Shown piece after piece: positions 19,921 through 30,438 of a stretch of DNA of 64,000 bases. Origin of the DNA: an uncultured Bacteroidota bacterium. GTDB taxonomy: Bacteria > Bacteroidota > Bacteroidia > Chitinophagales > Chitinophagaceae. The notes under the pieces are model-generated. The model saw nothing but the letters and a program-made list of their open reading frames with translations, did not search any database and was not told the DNA's origin. The stretch is from contig CAIOIZ010000011.1 of NCBI GenBank assembly GCA_903858475.1, positions 1 to 64,000 on the forward strand, given 5' to 3'. The position numbers and the translations under genes are program-made. Within the stretch, counting starts at the first letter, position 1, and each line of letters starts with the position of its first letter.

Positions 19921-22395
19921 TTATTCTTCATAGTACATACGATTTACTCGCTGAGAAATTCCGGTTAAAATTTCATAAGGAATGGTACCAGCCTTTTCAG
20001 CCAGATCAGTAACAGGTAAATCTGCCCCAAATACAATTACTTCATCACCTTCCTTTGCATCAATTCCAGTAATATTCAACATCGTCATATCCATGCAAAC
20101 AGCCCCCATTACAGGTGCAAAATGTCCATTGACTAGCATAGCACCTTTTCCATTGCCTTGGTTTCTTGGGTATCCATCGGCATAACCAATTCTAACTGTA
20201 GCAATAGTGGTGTCCGTATTAACCTTACCTGCTCTGTTATATCCTACTGTGTTTCCTGCTGTTACTTTTTTAATCTGTGCAATAGTTGTTTTTAAAGTAC
20301 TCACATTTTTAAGCTTGGCTTGAAAATGAACAGCTGAATCAACACCATACAATCCAATTCCCAATCGAACCATATTGAATTGCAAATCTGGATGCCGGTG
20401 TACCGCTGACGTATTGGCAATATGTTGCAGAAATGGATATTTAAGCGCCTGCCTAAATACCGAACATGCATTTTTAAAATATTCGGCTTGCAATAATGTA
20501 AATGCATCATGCGAGGCATTGTCGCTAGCTACTAAATGAGAAAAGACAGATTGAACTTTGAAATAAACTTGATTCGATAGTATGGTAGCCAGTGAATTAA
20601 TATCATTCATTTCAAAACCTAACCGCCGCATACCCGTATCTAATTTAATGTGCACTGGAAAATGCTGCAACCCCATTTCTCGTAAATAATTTTCAAATAA
20701 CTGCAGTATGCTAAAGGAATACAATTCAGGTTCAAGTTGATATTGTACCAATAAATCAAAACTCTGGGGCTCGGTATTCATCACCATGATGGGCAAATGA
20801 ATGCCTGCTTTGCGCAACTCAACTCCTTCATCGGCATAAGCCACTGCCAAGTAATCTACTTTTAAAAACTGCAATAGGTTGGCAATCTCAAAACTACCAC
20901 TACCATAACTAAAGGCTTTAACCATGGCCATTAACTTCACCCCCGGTTGTAACGCTTGTTGATATACTTTTAAATTATGTGATATTGCATGGAGATTAAT
21001 TTCCAGTACGGTTTGATGCAATTTCTGTTCTAGCAGATGACTAATTTGTTCAAATTCAAAAACCCTGGCCCCCTTTAATAAAACAGTCTCGTTGTAAAAA
21101 GGAATGCCAGAAAACTGTTGCCGCAATTCGCTGGTTGTACTGAAAAAACTCTTTTCCTTTATGCCAGAAAAGCAGGCTGCATAAGTAGTAATTTCATTGC
21201 CAACCCCAATGATTCTATCCACCTTTTTTTGCAACAAAATACTGGCTACTTCCTGATACAATTGAAGGGAAGGCTTACCACTTTGTGGGATATCACTTAA
21301 TATAACGGTACGCTTGGGATGTTGCTGTTGTTGCTGTAAAAAATCCAGTGCAATGGACAATGAAGTAATATCTGTACTATAACTATCATTAATCACCGAA
21401 CAAGCATGATTGCCTTGTTTTAATTCCAATCGCATTGCAACCGGTTTTAAATGCCTAATCCTTTCTTCAATTACCAAGTAAGGAATACCCAAATACAACA
21501 TGATTACCCAAACATGAATAGCATTTTCGATAGATGCCTCATCAATAAATGGGATCACCATTCCAATATCCTCAGATTTGTAGCTTGCGCGAATAGACGA
21601 ATTATTTCCCTCTGTTGAAACAGCATTAATATTCAATACCCCCCTCCCGTTTCTACTCCAGGTGAGCGCATCCATCGAAGGATACAGTGCTTGAACAGCA
21701 GCATGAACATCCAATTGATCGGCACAATAAACTAAAGCAGAAGCGTTTGAAAAAAGTTTTAATTTTTCCTTTATTTTTTCGGCACGGTCGGCAAATCCCA
21801 ATTGATGTGCTTCTCCAATATTGGTAAGTATTCCGATACTTGGTTGAATAATTTCTTGCAAATGCTGCATTTCTCCAGCCTGAGAAATGCCGGCTTCAAA
21901 TATCGCCAATTCATGTGTAGGACCCATCTGCCATACACTCAAAGGAACGCCTACTTGGGAATTATAACTTCTAGGACTTCTTATTATTTGAAAAGAAGGA
22001 TTTAATAACTGATAAAGCCATTCTTTAACCACCGTTTTTCCATTACTACCAGTAATGCCAATTACAGGATAAAGAAACTGTTGTCGATGATGAGCTGCTA
22101 ATTGTTGCAGGGCCTGCAATACATCTTTTACCTTTATGATATTGGCAGCAGTAGAAGGAAGCTCATTCAATGAAAAAGTTTCATCTACCACAAAATTGCA
22201 AACAGCTTGTTGCATCAAAGTTTCTATAAAACTATTTCCCGAACGATGCAAACCCGGTAGGGCAAAGAATAAAGTAAGATCGGGAAAAATCAATCGACGA
22301 CTATCCGTGAGTAAATACTCAACACGGGCATTGGCATCCTGTGTACAAACCATCTTGCCGGATACAATTTTTGCTATGTCGGAAATGGTATACAA
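19921..22395 (-). CDS. murF-alr: Bifunctional MurF (UDP-MurNAc-tripeptide:D-Ala-D-Ala ligase) / alanine racemase
   Basis: MurF ATP motif GITGSNGKTVVKEW followed in the same ORF by Alr: LMAMVKAFSYGSGSFEIA, RLGIGLYGVD, GAVCMDMTMLNITG. Confidence 0.92.
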   Translation of the reverse strand: MYTISDIAKIVSGKMVCTQDANARVEYLLTDSRRLIFPDLTLFFALPGLHRSGNSFIETLMQQAVCNFVVDETFSLNELPSTAANIIKVKDVLQALQQLAAHHRQQFLYPVIGITGSNGKTVVKEWLYQLLNPSFQIIRSPRSYNSQVGVPLSVWQMGPTHELAIFEAGISQAGEMQHLQEIIQPSIGILTNIGEAHQLGFADRAEKIKEKLKLFSNASALVYCADQLDVHAAVQALYPSMDALTWSRNGRGVLNINAVSTEGNNSSIRASYKSEDIGMVIPFIDEASIENAIHVWVIMLYLGIPYLVIEERIRHLKPVAMRLELKQGNHACSVINDSYSTDITSLSIALDFLQQQQQHPKRTVILSDIPQSGKPSLQLYQEVASILLQKKVDRIIGVGNEITTYAACFSGIKEKSFFSTTSELRQQFSGIPFYNETVLLKGARVFEFEQISHLLEQKLHQTVLEINLHAISHNLKVYQQALQPGVKLMAMVKAFSYGSGSFEIANLLQFLKVDYLAVAYADEGVELRKAGIHLPIMVMNTEPQSFDLLVQYQLEPELYSFSILQLFENYLREMGLQHFPVHIKLDTGMRRLGFEMNDINSLATILSNQVYFKVQSVFSHLVASDNASHDAFTLLQAEYFKNACSVFRQALKYPFLQHIANTSAVHRHPDLQFNMVRLGIGLYGVDSAVHFQAKLKNVSTLKTTIAQIKKVTAGNTVGYNRAGKVNTDTTIATVRIGYADGYPRNQGNGKGAMLVNGHFAPVMGAVCMDMTMLNITGIDAKEGDEVIVFGADLPVTDLAEKAGTIPYEILTGISQRVNRMYYEE

Positions 22396-22441
22396 AATGA
22401 ATGATTTTAAGTATGATGTCTATCCTACTATTAACAGCACT

Positions 22442-23401
22442 TTACAGTGGAATATCTTTTGGAACCCCTTTTCGTTTATGATAAATTGAATACACTATAG
22501 AGGCACTAATGCAAAATATAATGACCAATAGAGATATCCATACTGGAACGTGTATCCAGTATGCGACCAACATTTTAATACCAATGAAGACCAATACCAC
22601 CGCAATACCTTGCTGTAAAAAATCAAATTTACTAGCTGCCCCACGCAATAAAAAAAACAAACTTCGAAGTCCTAAGACTGCAAATATATTGGAGGAGTAA
22701 ATCAATAGTTTTTTAGAAGGGTCAGGAATGATAGAAAATACAGCAGGTATCGAATCCAAAGCAAATACAATATCTATTAAACCCAACATCACCACCACCA
22801 TACTCAACTTAGTGAAATAGGCTTTCCGATATTTATAAATGATAAATTTTCCATGTGGCTCTTCGTCTGTGGTACGCATGAATTTGCGCATAAATTTCAT
22901 TGCCCAATTATCGGCTGGATTAAACTCCTCCTCCTCGCCCTGTATAAATAATTTTATCCCAGTGTACACTAGAAAAGCACCAAAAAGGTACATAATCCAG
23001 TCAAACCTAGCCACCAATTCACTTCCTAAGGCAATAAAAATAATTCTGAATACAATGGCCATTAAAATTCCCAAAAGTAATACGCGGCCATAATTATTCT
23101 CCTTTATTTTGAAAAAAGCGAAGATGATAATAAAGACAAAAATATTATCAATAGAAAGACTCCATTCAAGCAAATAAGCCGATAGATAAGAGAGGGCATC
23201 TTGTTTGCCCTTGCCATCTACATTCTCATATAATAAATAGCCGCAAAATGCAAAAGACAATAAGACCCAAAACAATGTTTGTATCATGGCCGTCTTTAAA
23301 CTTACGACCGCATTTTTCTTACTCAGTAAACCCAAATCAAATACCAACGCAAGTACAATTACGCTGCTAAAAACAAGATAAATAAGTTTCGTAGTATCCA
23401 T
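22442..23401 (-). CDS. TerC/Alx family integral membrane protein
   Basis: LLEWSLSIDNIFVFIIIFAFFKI, ALDSIPAVFSI, SNIFAVLGLRSLFF motifs; start at 23401. Confidence 0.9.
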   Translation of the reverse strand: MDTTKLIYLVFSSVIVLALVFDLGLLSKKNAVVSLKTAMIQTLFWVLLSFAFCGYLLYENVDGKGKQDALSYLSAYLLEWSLSIDNIFVFIIIFAFFKIKENNYGRVLLLGILMAIVFRIIFIALGSELVARFDWIMYLFGAFLVYTGIKLFIQGEEEEFNPADNWAMKFMRKFMRTTDEEPHGKFIIYKYRKAYFTKLSMVVVMLGLIDIVFALDSIPAVFSIIPDPSKKLLIYSSNIFAVLGLRSLFFLLRGAASKFDFLQQGIAVVLVFIGIKMLVAYWIHVPVWISLLVIIFCISASIVYSIYHKRKGVPKDIPL

Positions 23402-23429
23402 ATAATTATTTAACAAGACGGCCTTATTA

Positions 23430-25163
23430 TTAAGCCACCGTGTATTTTCTTTTCCGAACAAATTGAAATAGGATAGCCAATAACATCACCAAAATTATAG
23501 GAATAGCTATATTGATTAATTGCCAAAATCCTTTTTGCGCATTTACTTTTTTTGTATCCAGCATACGCAAGCTATAATCCTTTGACTTCGCATCCGCAAG
23601 TCCGCTGGGATTAATTAAATAATCTAAACAGTTTTTCAGAAAATCTTTATTGGCAAACTGATAAGCATATTGCGTGCCAGCAGTATATCGATTGACCCCC
23701 ATCGGCAAGGGGCCGTCTTTACCAACACTATTCAATACCATATCTCCATCGGCCACCACGATGATTTTATTATTGGCAAAACAATCCGGCTGAAACACGG
23801 TTCCGTATTGAGCCAAGGTATCGATCATGGCTTGTGAAAGCCGGTTGGAAAATAAAGATTGAAATTTTCCCTCTAACAAAACGGCTACGGGGATATTGGC
23901 TTTTTTAAATTTAGCATCTTCCGGACTATTGACGTTTTCATTGCCACTGATCAAAGCGGGTGTTGCAATAGTTCTGGCATTGGGGGAAGAGCTGAGTAGG
24001 ATAGTTTTTTTGATGCCCTCGGCTTCAACTGTATCAATTGAATTGACGAACTGACTAGAAACAAGTGAGAGATTTTTATTAATGACATGATTGGATTTGC
24101 TTTCAAATAACGGAAAATAATTCCAATGCAAATATTCCATTTGATCGCTTCCATTGGTAACAAAAGGGAGAAAATCGCATTGCAAATCCATTACTAAATC
24201 ACTATTAATTCTAACACCATATTTAAAAAGCAGGTCATTGATTTCAAGATTGCGGTCATAAGCTACTACCTGGTTGCTCATGCTTTGAAGGCTATCCAAT
24301 TCAGCTTCTAATTTGTCAACGAACATCAACAATTTTCCACCTCGCATTACAAATTGATCGATCTTTAATTTTTCTTCCTCAGTAAATGACTTGATAGGCT
24401 TTACAATCATCAATAATTTAAAGGTATCCGCATTACAGAGTTGTTTGTTCAAATTGATGGTGCGTAAATCATAGTCTTTTAGCAATACATCCTGAGCCAA
24501 ATCAAAAGACCTTGCATCCCCAGGCTCCCCATTGCCAATAGAATAAGCAATCATGGGTCTTAGTGCTTGCGTTAATTTACTGATGGCATCTGCAAACTTG
24601 TATTCCAACAAGGCTTCAGCAGAATTAAGTTCACTATAAGTAATAGAACCTGTTACATTTTTATCAGTAATCCCTTTTTTCTCAAACAACAAAACGGGTA
24701 TTTCATTTTCTTTATAGTGCACAATGGCTGCTGGAAATGCATATTGCTGTTGCTCACCTGATTTGATTTGAGCTTTAATATTGATGGGTGCTAGTCCCAT
24801 TGCAATCAAAGTGTCGCCCCATGTGGTATTGGTGTTTGACACCAATTCGTCGGGACCAATAAAATTATATTGAATTTTATTGCCGGCTATTTCTTTAAAC
24901 TCCTGCAATATTTCTGCTGCACTATTCGACAATTTTTTGAATCCGCTTGGAAAGGAACCTTTTAAAAAAACATCAATGCGAACAGGCGCATCCAGTTCGC
25001 CGATTAATTTTTTAGTAGCTGCAGAGAGGGTAAATCTTTTTTCGTTGGTGAAATCAATGCGCGTATGGAAGGTAGCAGCCAACCAGTTGATCAACAAAAG
25101 GAAAATAATAATGATAGGAAGCCAAAATTTTGTCAGCCAAATAGTATTTATTATTTTTTTCAT
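23430..25163 (-). CDS. gldG: Gliding motility-associated ABC transporter substrate-binding protein GldG
   Basis: ABC-type_uncharacterised architecture: TM, RFTLSAATKKLIGELDAPVRIDVFLKGSFPSGFKKL; partner of GldF. Confidence 0.9.
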   Translation of the reverse strand: MKKIINTIWLTKFWLPIIIIFLLLINWLAATFHTRIDFTNEKRFTLSAATKKLIGELDAPVRIDVFLKGSFPSGFKKLSNSAAEILQEFKEIAGNKIQYNFIGPDELVSNTNTTWGDTLIAMGLAPINIKAQIKSGEQQQYAFPAAIVHYKENEIPVLLFEKKGITDKNVTGSITYSELNSAEALLEYKFADAISKLTQALRPMIAYSIGNGEPGDARSFDLAQDVLLKDYDLRTINLNKQLCNADTFKLLMIVKPIKSFTEEEKLKIDQFVMRGGKLLMFVDKLEAELDSLQSMSNQVVAYDRNLEINDLLFKYGVRINSDLVMDLQCDFLPFVTNGSDQMEYLHWNYFPLFESKSNHVINKNLSLVSSQFVNSIDTVEAEGIKKTILLSSSPNARTIATPALISGNENVNSPEDAKFKKANIPVAVLLEGKFQSLFSNRLSQAMIDTLAQYGTVFQPDCFANNKIIVVADGDMVLNSVGKDGPLPMGVNRYTAGTQYAYQFANKDFLKNCLDYLINPSGLADAKSKDYSLRMLDTKKVNAQKGFWQLINIAIPIILVMLLAILFQFVRKRKYTVA

Positions 25164-25196
25164 GTTTTACCGGGCAGTGAGCGCCTGCTTTTAAAA

Positions 25197-25919
25197 TTAT
25201 TTTTTATGTAAATTTTTTACTGTCGATAGCAGAAAAAGGAAGATGATACTACAAAAATAAATCAAATCCCTACTATCTAATACCCCTCTGCTCATGCTTC
25301 GATAATGAAAATCAATACCCAACATTTCAATGTAATAATCTGGCCCATTTTCAAAAATGGGAAGTTTACTAAGCGCATTAAATCCAAAATAAAGTAACAG
25401 GCAGGCAAAGACGCTGATTAAGAAAGCCACTACTGCGTTGGCAGTAAAGCTACTACAACACAAACCAATAGCCGCAAATACAGCAGCCAAGAAAAATAAA
25501 CCAATATAACTGCCAGCAATCCCTCCTGTATCAATACCGCCCTGTGTACTCAAGGTTTTGATAGTTAATACATATAATAAGGTGGGCAAAATCACTACCA
25601 GTAATACAATCAAGATGCTGGCATATTTTCCTATAACAATCTGCCAACTGCTCAAGGGGCGCGTTTTTAAAGTTTCAAAGCTGCCTGTCTTAAATTCATC
25701 CGACAAGGAGCGCATGGTAATTGCAGGAACTAAAAAAAGCAAAACCCAGGGAGCCAATTCAAAAAACTTATCTAAACTGGCATAGCCATATTCAAAAATA
25801 CTGCTGTCACTTAATACAAATAAAAAGAGACCGTTGACCAATAAAAAAAGGATTATGGCAATATAGCCAGTAAGGTTGCTGAAAAACTGTCCTAATTCTT
25901 TTTTACAAATACTCCACAT
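25197..25919 (-). CDS. gldF: Gliding motility-associated ABC transporter permease GldF
   Basis: MWSICKKELGQFFSNLTGYIAIILFLLVNGLFLF; AITMRSLSDEFKTGSFETLKTRPLS. Confidence 0.9.
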   Translation of the reverse strand: MWSICKKELGQFFSNLTGYIAIILFLLVNGLFLFVLSDSSIFEYGYASLDKFFELAPWVLLFLVPAITMRSLSDEFKTGSFETLKTRPLSSWQIVIGKYASILIVLLVVILPTLLYVLTIKTLSTQGGIDTGGIAGSYIGLFFLAAVFAAIGLCCSSFTANAVVAFLISVFACLLLYFGFNALSKLPIFENGPDYYIEMLGIDFHYRSMSRGVLDSRDLIYFCSIIFLFLLSTVKNLHKK

Positions 25920-26171
25920 GTGATTGAAATTGCTGCAATTTACAATTTAGCCCCTAACTAATGTTTAGTAATATCATTTTAAGATAGATTTAATTCACTC
26001 AGGTCAATTCTAATAACAAACCCTTGACTTTGATTATGCTTACTGCCTCGATTCCAAATAAAATATTTTTTTTCTGAGTTTTTATCTTATAGAAAATCAT
26101 TTTTAATGTTGTTATTCATTGATTTTCAATTTATATCATATTAGCATTATTAATATACTATTTATTCTACA

Positions 26172-26430
26172 GTCTCACTAGGCAGCACCAGGAATAAATT
26201 TTTAGATTCAATGCAGCAAAAGGAGAAGCTGTATTGTCATTGAGTACGGACAGGTTGTTAAACAACTGACAACGCTATTAGTCCCTTACCATTAATATAG
26301 GATTTTAAGAAAGGGTTGATTATTTAAGGCTTCTTTGCGAAAGACAAAATTTGTTCAAAAGTTTAGCAAGCAATAAGTTGTTTACCCAAAACCAACTGCT
26401 CGAATCCCCCGGTTAACGGGGGATTTTTTA
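26172..26430 (+). ncRNA. Candidate non-coding RNA or 5' leader ending in an intrinsic terminator
   Basis: ORF-free AT-rich region with small hairpins (GTTGTTAAACAAC; CTTTGCGAAAG), ending in CCCCCGGTTAACGGGGG + TTTTTT; the 5' end is a guess. Confidence 0.35.
26405..26430 (+). terminator. Intrinsic terminator without an upstream + strand CDS
   Basis: aatCCCCCGttaaCGGGGGattttttat; U tract only on + strand. Confidence 0.8.
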
Positions 26431-26512
26431 TGGAATAGGGTTATCATTGAATCTTAGTGCTGACTACTCATTGATTAAATCTATAATTTTTACAATTAAA
26501 CCAACCCCACAA

Positions 26513-26911
26513 ATGAAAAAATTGATAGTAATTGTATTAGCCTGCTTATTTCACATTGCAAGCATGGCTCAAACAACGAAGCCCAGTCCGCCACCTCCCT
26601 CACCAGTACCGCCTGCTCCTCCACAAGCACCTATTCCGCCCACTATTGAAGCAGTACAATTTACTCCACCCAAAATTGTAAAGGACACAAAAGAGCCAAA
26701 AGCACCAACGCCTGCATTGAACAATAAAGGATATGCCATTAGTGTAAGTTCTTCTCTAGAAAAAACACAAGTAATTGTAAAAAAGAAATCTTTCAAAAGA
26801 ATAATTCCCATTGAGGAATGGCTTGCCAACGAAAAAGCCTATGAAAACAAATATGGCAAATTACCGCCTCCCCCACCCCCACCGCCTCCGCCACCTACAA
26901 TGAATGATTAA
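26513..26911 (+). CDS. Proline-rich secreted/periplasmic protein
   Basis: Signal peptide MKKLIVIVLACLFHIASMAQ, PSPPPPSPVPPAPPQAP, C-terminal run of 11 prolines. Confidence 0.65.
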   Translation: MKKLIVIVLACLFHIASMAQTTKPSPPPPSPVPPAPPQAPIPPTIEAVQFTPPKIVKDTKEPKAPTPALNNKGYAISVSSSLEKTQVIVKKKSFKRIIPIEEWLANEKAYENKYGKLPPPPPPPPPPPTMND

Positions 26912-26923
26912 TGGAACGCATAA

Positions 26924-26955
26924 AAAAGACCGGATGCTCACGCGTCCGGTCTTTC
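26924..26955. terminator. Bidirectional intrinsic terminator between convergent genes
   Basis: AAAAAAGACCGGA-tgctcacgcg-TCCGGTCTTT. Confidence 0.75.
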
Positions 26956-26970
26956 ATTTATACAATCAAA

Positions 26971-27351
26971 TTAAACTGCAAAACTTTCGCCACATCCACA
27001 ACTGCGACTTGCATTTGGGTTATTAAAATAAAATCCCTTTCCATTTAATCCATCACTGAATTCTAACTCCGTATTTACTAAATACAAAAAACTTTTTAAA
27101 TCGGTAACAATCTTCAACCCCTTGTCTTCAAAAACCTGATCCATGGGTTTTACTTCATTGTCAAAATCAAGTTTATAACTTAACCCGCTGCAACCACCTC
27201 CTACTACACCTACTCTTAAAAAATAAGAAGGATCAGTTCCAACACCTGCATCTTCCATCAGTTTAATTACCTTTTCTTTGGCTTTATCACTAATGAGAAT
27301 AGTATTTGCAGCTTCGGTTTTATTTTCTACTAAGGTTGTTTCCAATTCCAT
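26971..27351 (-). CDS. HesB/IscA family iron-sulfur cluster assembly accessory protein
   Basis: LRVGVVGGGCSGLSYKLDFD and SRSCGCGESFAV conserved cysteines. Confidence 0.92.
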   Translation of the reverse strand: MELETTLVENKTEAANTILISDKAKEKVIKLMEDAGVGTDPSYFLRVGVVGGGCSGLSYKLDFDNEVKPMDQVFEDKGLKIVTDLKSFLYLVNTELEFSDGLNGKGFYFNNPNASRSCGCGESFAV

Positions 27352-27402
27352 TTATTATTATTTTTTCATCTAGCTAATTCAGAAAATTGAATAATGCAAA
27401 AA

Positions 27403-27822
27403 TTAATGCACTACACTTTCATCAAATTTAATGGGTTCCTGACCATTTTTAACACGATAGTCGTTGATGGCTGCTTTAATTGCATCCTCTGCCAAAACGG
27501 AACAATGAATTTTTACTGGAGGCAGATTCAACTCTTCCACGATGTCCATATTGTCGATTTTCAATGCATCCTCAACAGATTTTCCTTTTAACCATTCGGT
27601 CGCCAATGAAGAAGAAGCAATGGCGCTTCCACAACCAAAGGTTTTAAATTTTGCATCGGTAATAACGCCAGTTGCATCATCTACTTGAATTTGCAAACGC
27701 ATCACATCGCCACATTCTGGTGCACCTACTAATCCCGTACCTACGCTCTTACTGGATTTATCCAATGTACCTACGTTTTTAGGATTTTGATAATGATCAA
27801 TCACTTTATCTGAATACGCCAT
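27403..27822 (-). CDS. iscU: Fe-S cluster assembly scaffold IscU
   Basis: MAYSDKVIDHYQNPKNVGTLD, GAPECGDVMRLQIQVD, FKTFGCGSAIASSS, LPPVKIHCSVLAEDAI. Confidence 0.95.
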   Translation of the reverse strand: MAYSDKVIDHYQNPKNVGTLDKSSKSVGTGLVGAPECGDVMRLQIQVDDATGVITDAKFKTFGCGSAIASSSLATEWLKGKSVEDALKIDNMDIVEELNLPPVKIHCSVLAEDAIKAAINDYRVKNGQEPIKFDESVVH

Positions 27823-27869
27823 TTGAATTATTTTAGTTGGTTATTGTTATTTGTTACTGTCTATTAAAA

Positions 27870-29087
27870 TTAATGTGCTGCCCACTCGATGGAATTTAAA
27901 TCAATTCCTTCTTTGTACATTTCCCACAAAGGACTCATTTCGCGTAATTTCAAAACGGTTTCGCTGATGGCCTTAATGGTATAATCAATTTCTTCTTCGG
28001 TGGTAAATCTACTCAACCCAAACCGCAGAGAACTATGTGCCAAATCATCTCCAAGTCCCAAGGCTTTTAATACATAACTCGGTTCTAATGATGCAGAAGT
28101 ACAGGCACTACCACTACTCAAGGCAATATTTTTATTAAAGCCCATTAGTAGTCCTTCGCCCTCTACATGTTTAAACGAAATATTTGTTACATGTGGCAAG
28201 CGAAATTCAGTACTACCATTTATATAAGCTTCTTCCAATTTCATCAATTCACGCTCCAGTTTATCCCTGAAAATTGAAATTCGTTGAGTATCAGTTGCCA
28301 TATCCTGCATACAAAGTTCACAGGCTTTTCCAAAACCAACAATACCCGGTACATTCAATGTTCCACTACGCATTCCTCTTTCATGTCCCCCACCATCCAT
28401 TTGAGCAGTTACTTTTACACGAGGATTTTTACGTCTAACGTATAATGCACCAACGCCTTTTGGACCATACATTTTATGCGCTGTGAAAGCCATTAAATCA
28501 ATCCCATCTTTATTAACGTCAACGGGTATTTTACCAACTGCCTGTGTGCCATCAGTGAATAAAAGCACACCGTGTTTGCGTGCAATGGCACTAATTTCTT
28601 TAATTGGCATTACTGTTCCAATTTCATTATTAGCATACATAATGGCAATCAATATGGTAGTAGGCTTAATAGCCGCTTCTAGTTCTTTTAAATCAACTAA
28701 GCCATCAGGTTGTACTTTCAAATAAGTAACCTCGCCGCCACTTTTTTCAATGTGCTTACAAGTATCCAACACCGCCTTGTGTTCTGTAGTGGCGGTAATG
28801 ATATGATTTCCCTTGCTGGCATACATTTCGAATATGCCTTTAATGCCTAAATTGTCCCCTTCGGTTGCACCACTGGTAAAAATAATTTCCTTTGGATCAG
28901 CACCAATTAGTTTGGCTACCTGCTCCCGAGCATAATCTACCGCTTCCTCCGCTTCCCAACCAAAAGGATGGTTACGGCTAGCCGCATTCCCAAAATGCTG
29001 TAAAAAATAGGGGGTCATTGTTTCCAATACCCTGGGATCCATGGGAGTAGTGGCATTATTATCTAGATAAATCGGAAGTTTGAGCAT
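27870..29087 (-). CDS. iscS: IscS-type cysteine desulfurase
   Basis: [68 protein letters not shown]. Confidence 0.95.
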   Translation of the reverse strand: MLKLPIYLDNNATTPMDPRVLETMTPYFLQHFGNAASRNHPFGWEAEEAVDYAREQVAKLIGADPKEIIFTSGATEGDNLGIKGIFEMYASKGNHIITATTEHKAVLDTCKHIEKSGGEVTYLKVQPDGLVDLKELEAAIKPTTILIAIMYANNEIGTVMPIKEISAIARKHGVLLFTDGTQAVGKIPVDVNKDGIDLMAFTAHKMYGPKGVGALYVRRKNPRVKVTAQMDGGGHERGMRSGTLNVPGIVGFGKACELCMQDMATDTQRISIFRDKLERELMKLEEAYINGSTEFRLPHVTNISFKHVEGEGLLMGFNKNIALSSGSACTSASLEPSYVLKALGLGDDLAHSSLRFGLSRFTTEEEIDYTIKAISETVLKLREMSPLWEMYKEGIDLNSIEWAAH

Positions 29088-29214
29088 AAATACGGGCTGT
29101 TTGTTTCAGTTGAATAACGCAAAATTACTATAAAAGGTTTTACTTTAGCCCCTGATTGGGGCCCGTTCACTTCAAATTACCTATTTCGTAAATGGGCCTG
29201 TTTAAACAAAAAAA

Positions 29215-29613
29215 ATGCGAAAACCCGAACATATAGGCATTGCTGTAAAAGATTTAAGCAGTTCTATCCCCCTTTTCGAAAAACTACTGAATACCCCCTG
29301 TTATAAAAGGGAAATAGTAGAAAGAGAACAGGTGGAAACGGCCTTTTTGAAGATAGGCGATACTAAAATCGAATTACTTCAAAGTATTGACCCGGAAGGC
29401 GTAATTGCTAAATTCATTGAGAAAAAGGGAGAAGGCATGCACCACATCGCTTTTGATGTAGAAGATATATATGCTGAAATGGAAAGATTAAAAGATGCAG
29501 GATTCAGTTTATTAAGTGACTCACCCAAAGAAGGTGCCGATAATAAACTAATTTGTTTTCTGCATCCTAAAACCACCAATGGAATATTGATTGAACTTTG
29601 TCAGGAAAAATAA
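29215..29613 (+). CDS. mce: Methylmalonyl-CoA epimerase
   Basis: EHIGIAVKDLSSSIPLFEKLL, GEGMHHIAFDVEDI, FLHPKTTNGILIELCQ vicinal oxygen chelate motifs. Confidence 0.9.
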   Translation: MRKPEHIGIAVKDLSSSIPLFEKLLNTPCYKREIVEREQVETAFLKIGDTKIELLQSIDPEGVIAKFIEKKGEGMHHIAFDVEDIYAEMERLKDAGFSLLSDSPKEGADNKLICFLHPKTTNGILIELCQEK

Positions 29614-29621
29614 TAACCAAG

Positions 29622-30419
29622 ATGCCTTCCACTTTTCATAATAAAAAATACTATGCCCTTATTCTTGGAGGAAGCAGTGGTATGGGCCTGGCATCCGCTA
29701 AAAAACTGGCAGCGGCGGGCATGAATCTATATATTGTTTACCGTGATCCAAGAATAATTGAAAAGCCCTTCCTTGAAAGCATTGAATCCCTAAAAGCTAC
29801 CACTGCTGTGCAAATTCATACTATCAATGCCAATGCGCTTCAAAAAGAAAACATTGATTCCATTTGCAAGGAGCTTTCAAAAATTGTTAATGAGGGGTAT
29901 TCATTCCGATTACTATTACATGCGGTTTCCAGAGGTAATTTAAAATTACTTTCGCCAGGTGAACAACAACTAAGTTTAGAAGATTTGCAAAATACCATTC
30001 ATGCCATGGGCATCAATATATATGAATGGGCAAATGCACTCATTCAAAATAAACTTTTTTCACCAATGGCAAGTATCATTGGCCTAACCAGTGAAGGTGC
30101 TGCCAAAGCTTGGCCAGGCTATGCCGCAGTGGGTGCTGCCAAAGCTGCTTTAGAAAATATTGGCAGAAGTATGGCACTTGAATATGCATGCTATGGCATT
30201 CGAACCAATATCATTCAAGCAGGAGTTACGGAAACCCCCTCTTTTCAAATGATACCTGGGCACGAAAAAATAAAAGCAGCTAGTATTGAACGCAACCCTT
30301 TTAAAAGGCTCACCCAACCTGAAGACGTAGCCAATGCCATCTACCTATTATGCACAGACGAAGCAGCTTGGATAAACGGCGCGATTCTACATGTTGATGG
30401 CGGAGAACATTGTTGCTAA
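29622..30419 (+). CDS. SDR family oxidoreductase, enoyl-ACP reductase (FabI/FabL)-like
   Basis: LGGSSGMGLASAKKLA nucleotide-binding loop; GYAAVGAAKAALE spacing is Y-x6-K as in enoyl-ACP reductases; FKRLTQPEDVANAIYLL and HVDGGE C-terminus. Confidence 0.75.
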   Translation: MPSTFHNKKYYALILGGSSGMGLASAKKLAAAGMNLYIVYRDPRIIEKPFLESIESLKATTAVQIHTINANALQKENIDSICKELSKIVNEGYSFRLLLHAVSRGNLKLLSPGEQQLSLEDLQNTIHAMGINIYEWANALIQNKLFSPMASIIGLTSEGAAKAWPGYAAVGAAKAALENIGRSMALEYACYGIRTNIIQAGVTETPSFQMIPGHEKIKAASIERNPFKRLTQPEDVANAIYLLCTDEAAWINGAILHVDGGEHCC

Positions 30420-30438
30420 TTAATCAATTCACTTTAGT

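Noticed and set aside
26380-26425. Possible tRNA-like 3' end (ctcgaatcccccggttaacggggg)
   Set aside because: No acceptor stem partner, anticodon arm or CCA found upstream; better explained as a terminator hairpin.
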